The translations under genes were made by a program, and so were the position numbers. From Anomaloglossus baeobatrachus (Eukaryota > Chordata > Amphibia > Anura > Aromobatidae), in NCBI RefSeq assembly GCF_048569485.1, contig NC_134354.1, positions 397,451,680 to 397,515,679 on the forward strand: a stretch of DNA of 64,000 bases. Direction: 5' to 3'. The number at the start of each line of letters is the position of its first letter. Within the stretch, counting starts at the first letter, position 1. Below, piece after piece: positions 63,500 through 64,000 of this stretch. The notes beneath the pieces are model-generated. The model saw only the letters and a list, made by a program, of their open reading frames with translations, was not told the DNA's origin and made no database searches.

Positions 63500-64000
63500 A
63501 AAATAAATCAAACTATACACGTTCTTATGGGTAAAAATGACACGGAAAAAATATTGAAGCAAGAAAGGTGCAAAAAGCAAAAGGAAAGCCCTGACAAGCT
63601 GAAATCTCAGTCATTAGAAAGCAATCCTTACACGTAGTGAAAAGGATCAGTTGGTTCAACCGATTACCTATAAAAAAGGTGTCTCATTATCAAAGGGGCC
63701 ACACAAGAAAAACCTCATGATGGTTAAAACCAGTGAACTGTCAAGACCTTCGCTACCTAAGTGTTGCAAAACATACTGAAGGCAGTGGTTACAGAAGAAT
63801 TTTTAAACTAGTAAAAAGGTTCCAGTGAGCACTGTTTAGGCTATAATATGGATGTGAAAAAAAATACATTTCAGCATAATCCATCCATGAACAGCTGCTC
63901 CCCAAAAGATTTCAGACAGAAGAGTGAAAAGCATTATCAGAAGAGTTGTCCAAGAGCTAAGGACCACCTGTTAATATCAAGAGAAAGACCTGGATTCAAC
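63500..64000 (+). pseudogene. Tc1-like transposase N-terminal relic, cut by window edge
   Basis: Scattered reading includes LSRPSLPKC, KKVPVSTV (second HTH), KISDRRVKSIIRRVVQELR, and an end like AGAAAGACCTGGATTCAAC. Stops and frameshifts throughout. It continues past 64,000. Possibly the same family as 4,880-5,338. Confidence 0.5.

Noticed and set aside
1-64000. Prokaryotic-type systems (operons, defence islands, CRISPR, phage)
   Set aside because: Spliced vertebrate exons, LINE/Tc1/DIRS content and satellites show eukaryotic nuclear DNA throughout.

Overview
The window is vertebrate nuclear DNA, almost certainly from an anuran amphibian. Five coding exons on the minus strand (46,232-52,808) encode the C-terminal coiled-coil half of macoilin (MACO1/TMEM57), and this is the only host gene I can support. 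Everything else is transposable elements, satellites and decayed repeats of kinds typical of large frog genomes: DIRS and Gypsy elements, Tc1 transposons, Penelope-like elements (PLEs), CR1-type LINEs, Helitrons and many short inverted-repeat elements. The species cannot be told from the sequence alone.

Layout. 1-870: tandem and palindromic repeats. About 870-4,655: a 5'-truncated PLE on the minus strand with RT palm, zinc cluster and GIY-YIG endonuclease. 4,880-5,338: a Tc1 relic. 6,306-15,056: a large nested block bounded by hAT-like ends (CATACCTCCCAA / TTGGGAGGTATG). It holds two tRNA-type SINEs, a 1.6-kb minisatellite, a GATA array with an inverted block, and a 4.9-kb LTR retroelement on the minus strand. 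That retroelement has no pol and encodes a protein with a clear cold-shock domain. 15,057-23,796: MITEs, Tc1 fragments, a possible solo LTR, and two hammerhead-ribozyme-like relics at 21,263 and 21,838. 23,797-25,442: a full-length Tc1 transposon with an open 344-residue transposase. 25,653-39,552: a DIRS-type element split by a whole-looking Gypsy element (27,080-34,873) that has two 1,278-bp LTRs, a perfect 5-bp target duplication, one long open frame, and integrase placed before reverse transcriptase (Gmr1-like order). 39,598-41,233: a broken Tc1. About 42,040-46,231: the probable MACO1 3' UTR. 46,232-52,808: the MACO1 exons, with MITEs, a pogo/Tigger-like element and a PLE-like relic in the introns. 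52,809-64,000: the next MACO1 intron, filled with a 45-bp minisatellite, MITEs, a solo LTR, a Helitron 3' end, and a CR1-like LINE inserted inside an older Tc1/mariner transposon.

The most unusual item is the cold-shock-domain LTR element at 8,891-13,788. Next are the Gmr1-type Gypsy element and the 340-bp target-duplicated insertion carrying a hammerhead-like core. Family names rest on recognised motifs and recalled consensus sequences. No database search was run.
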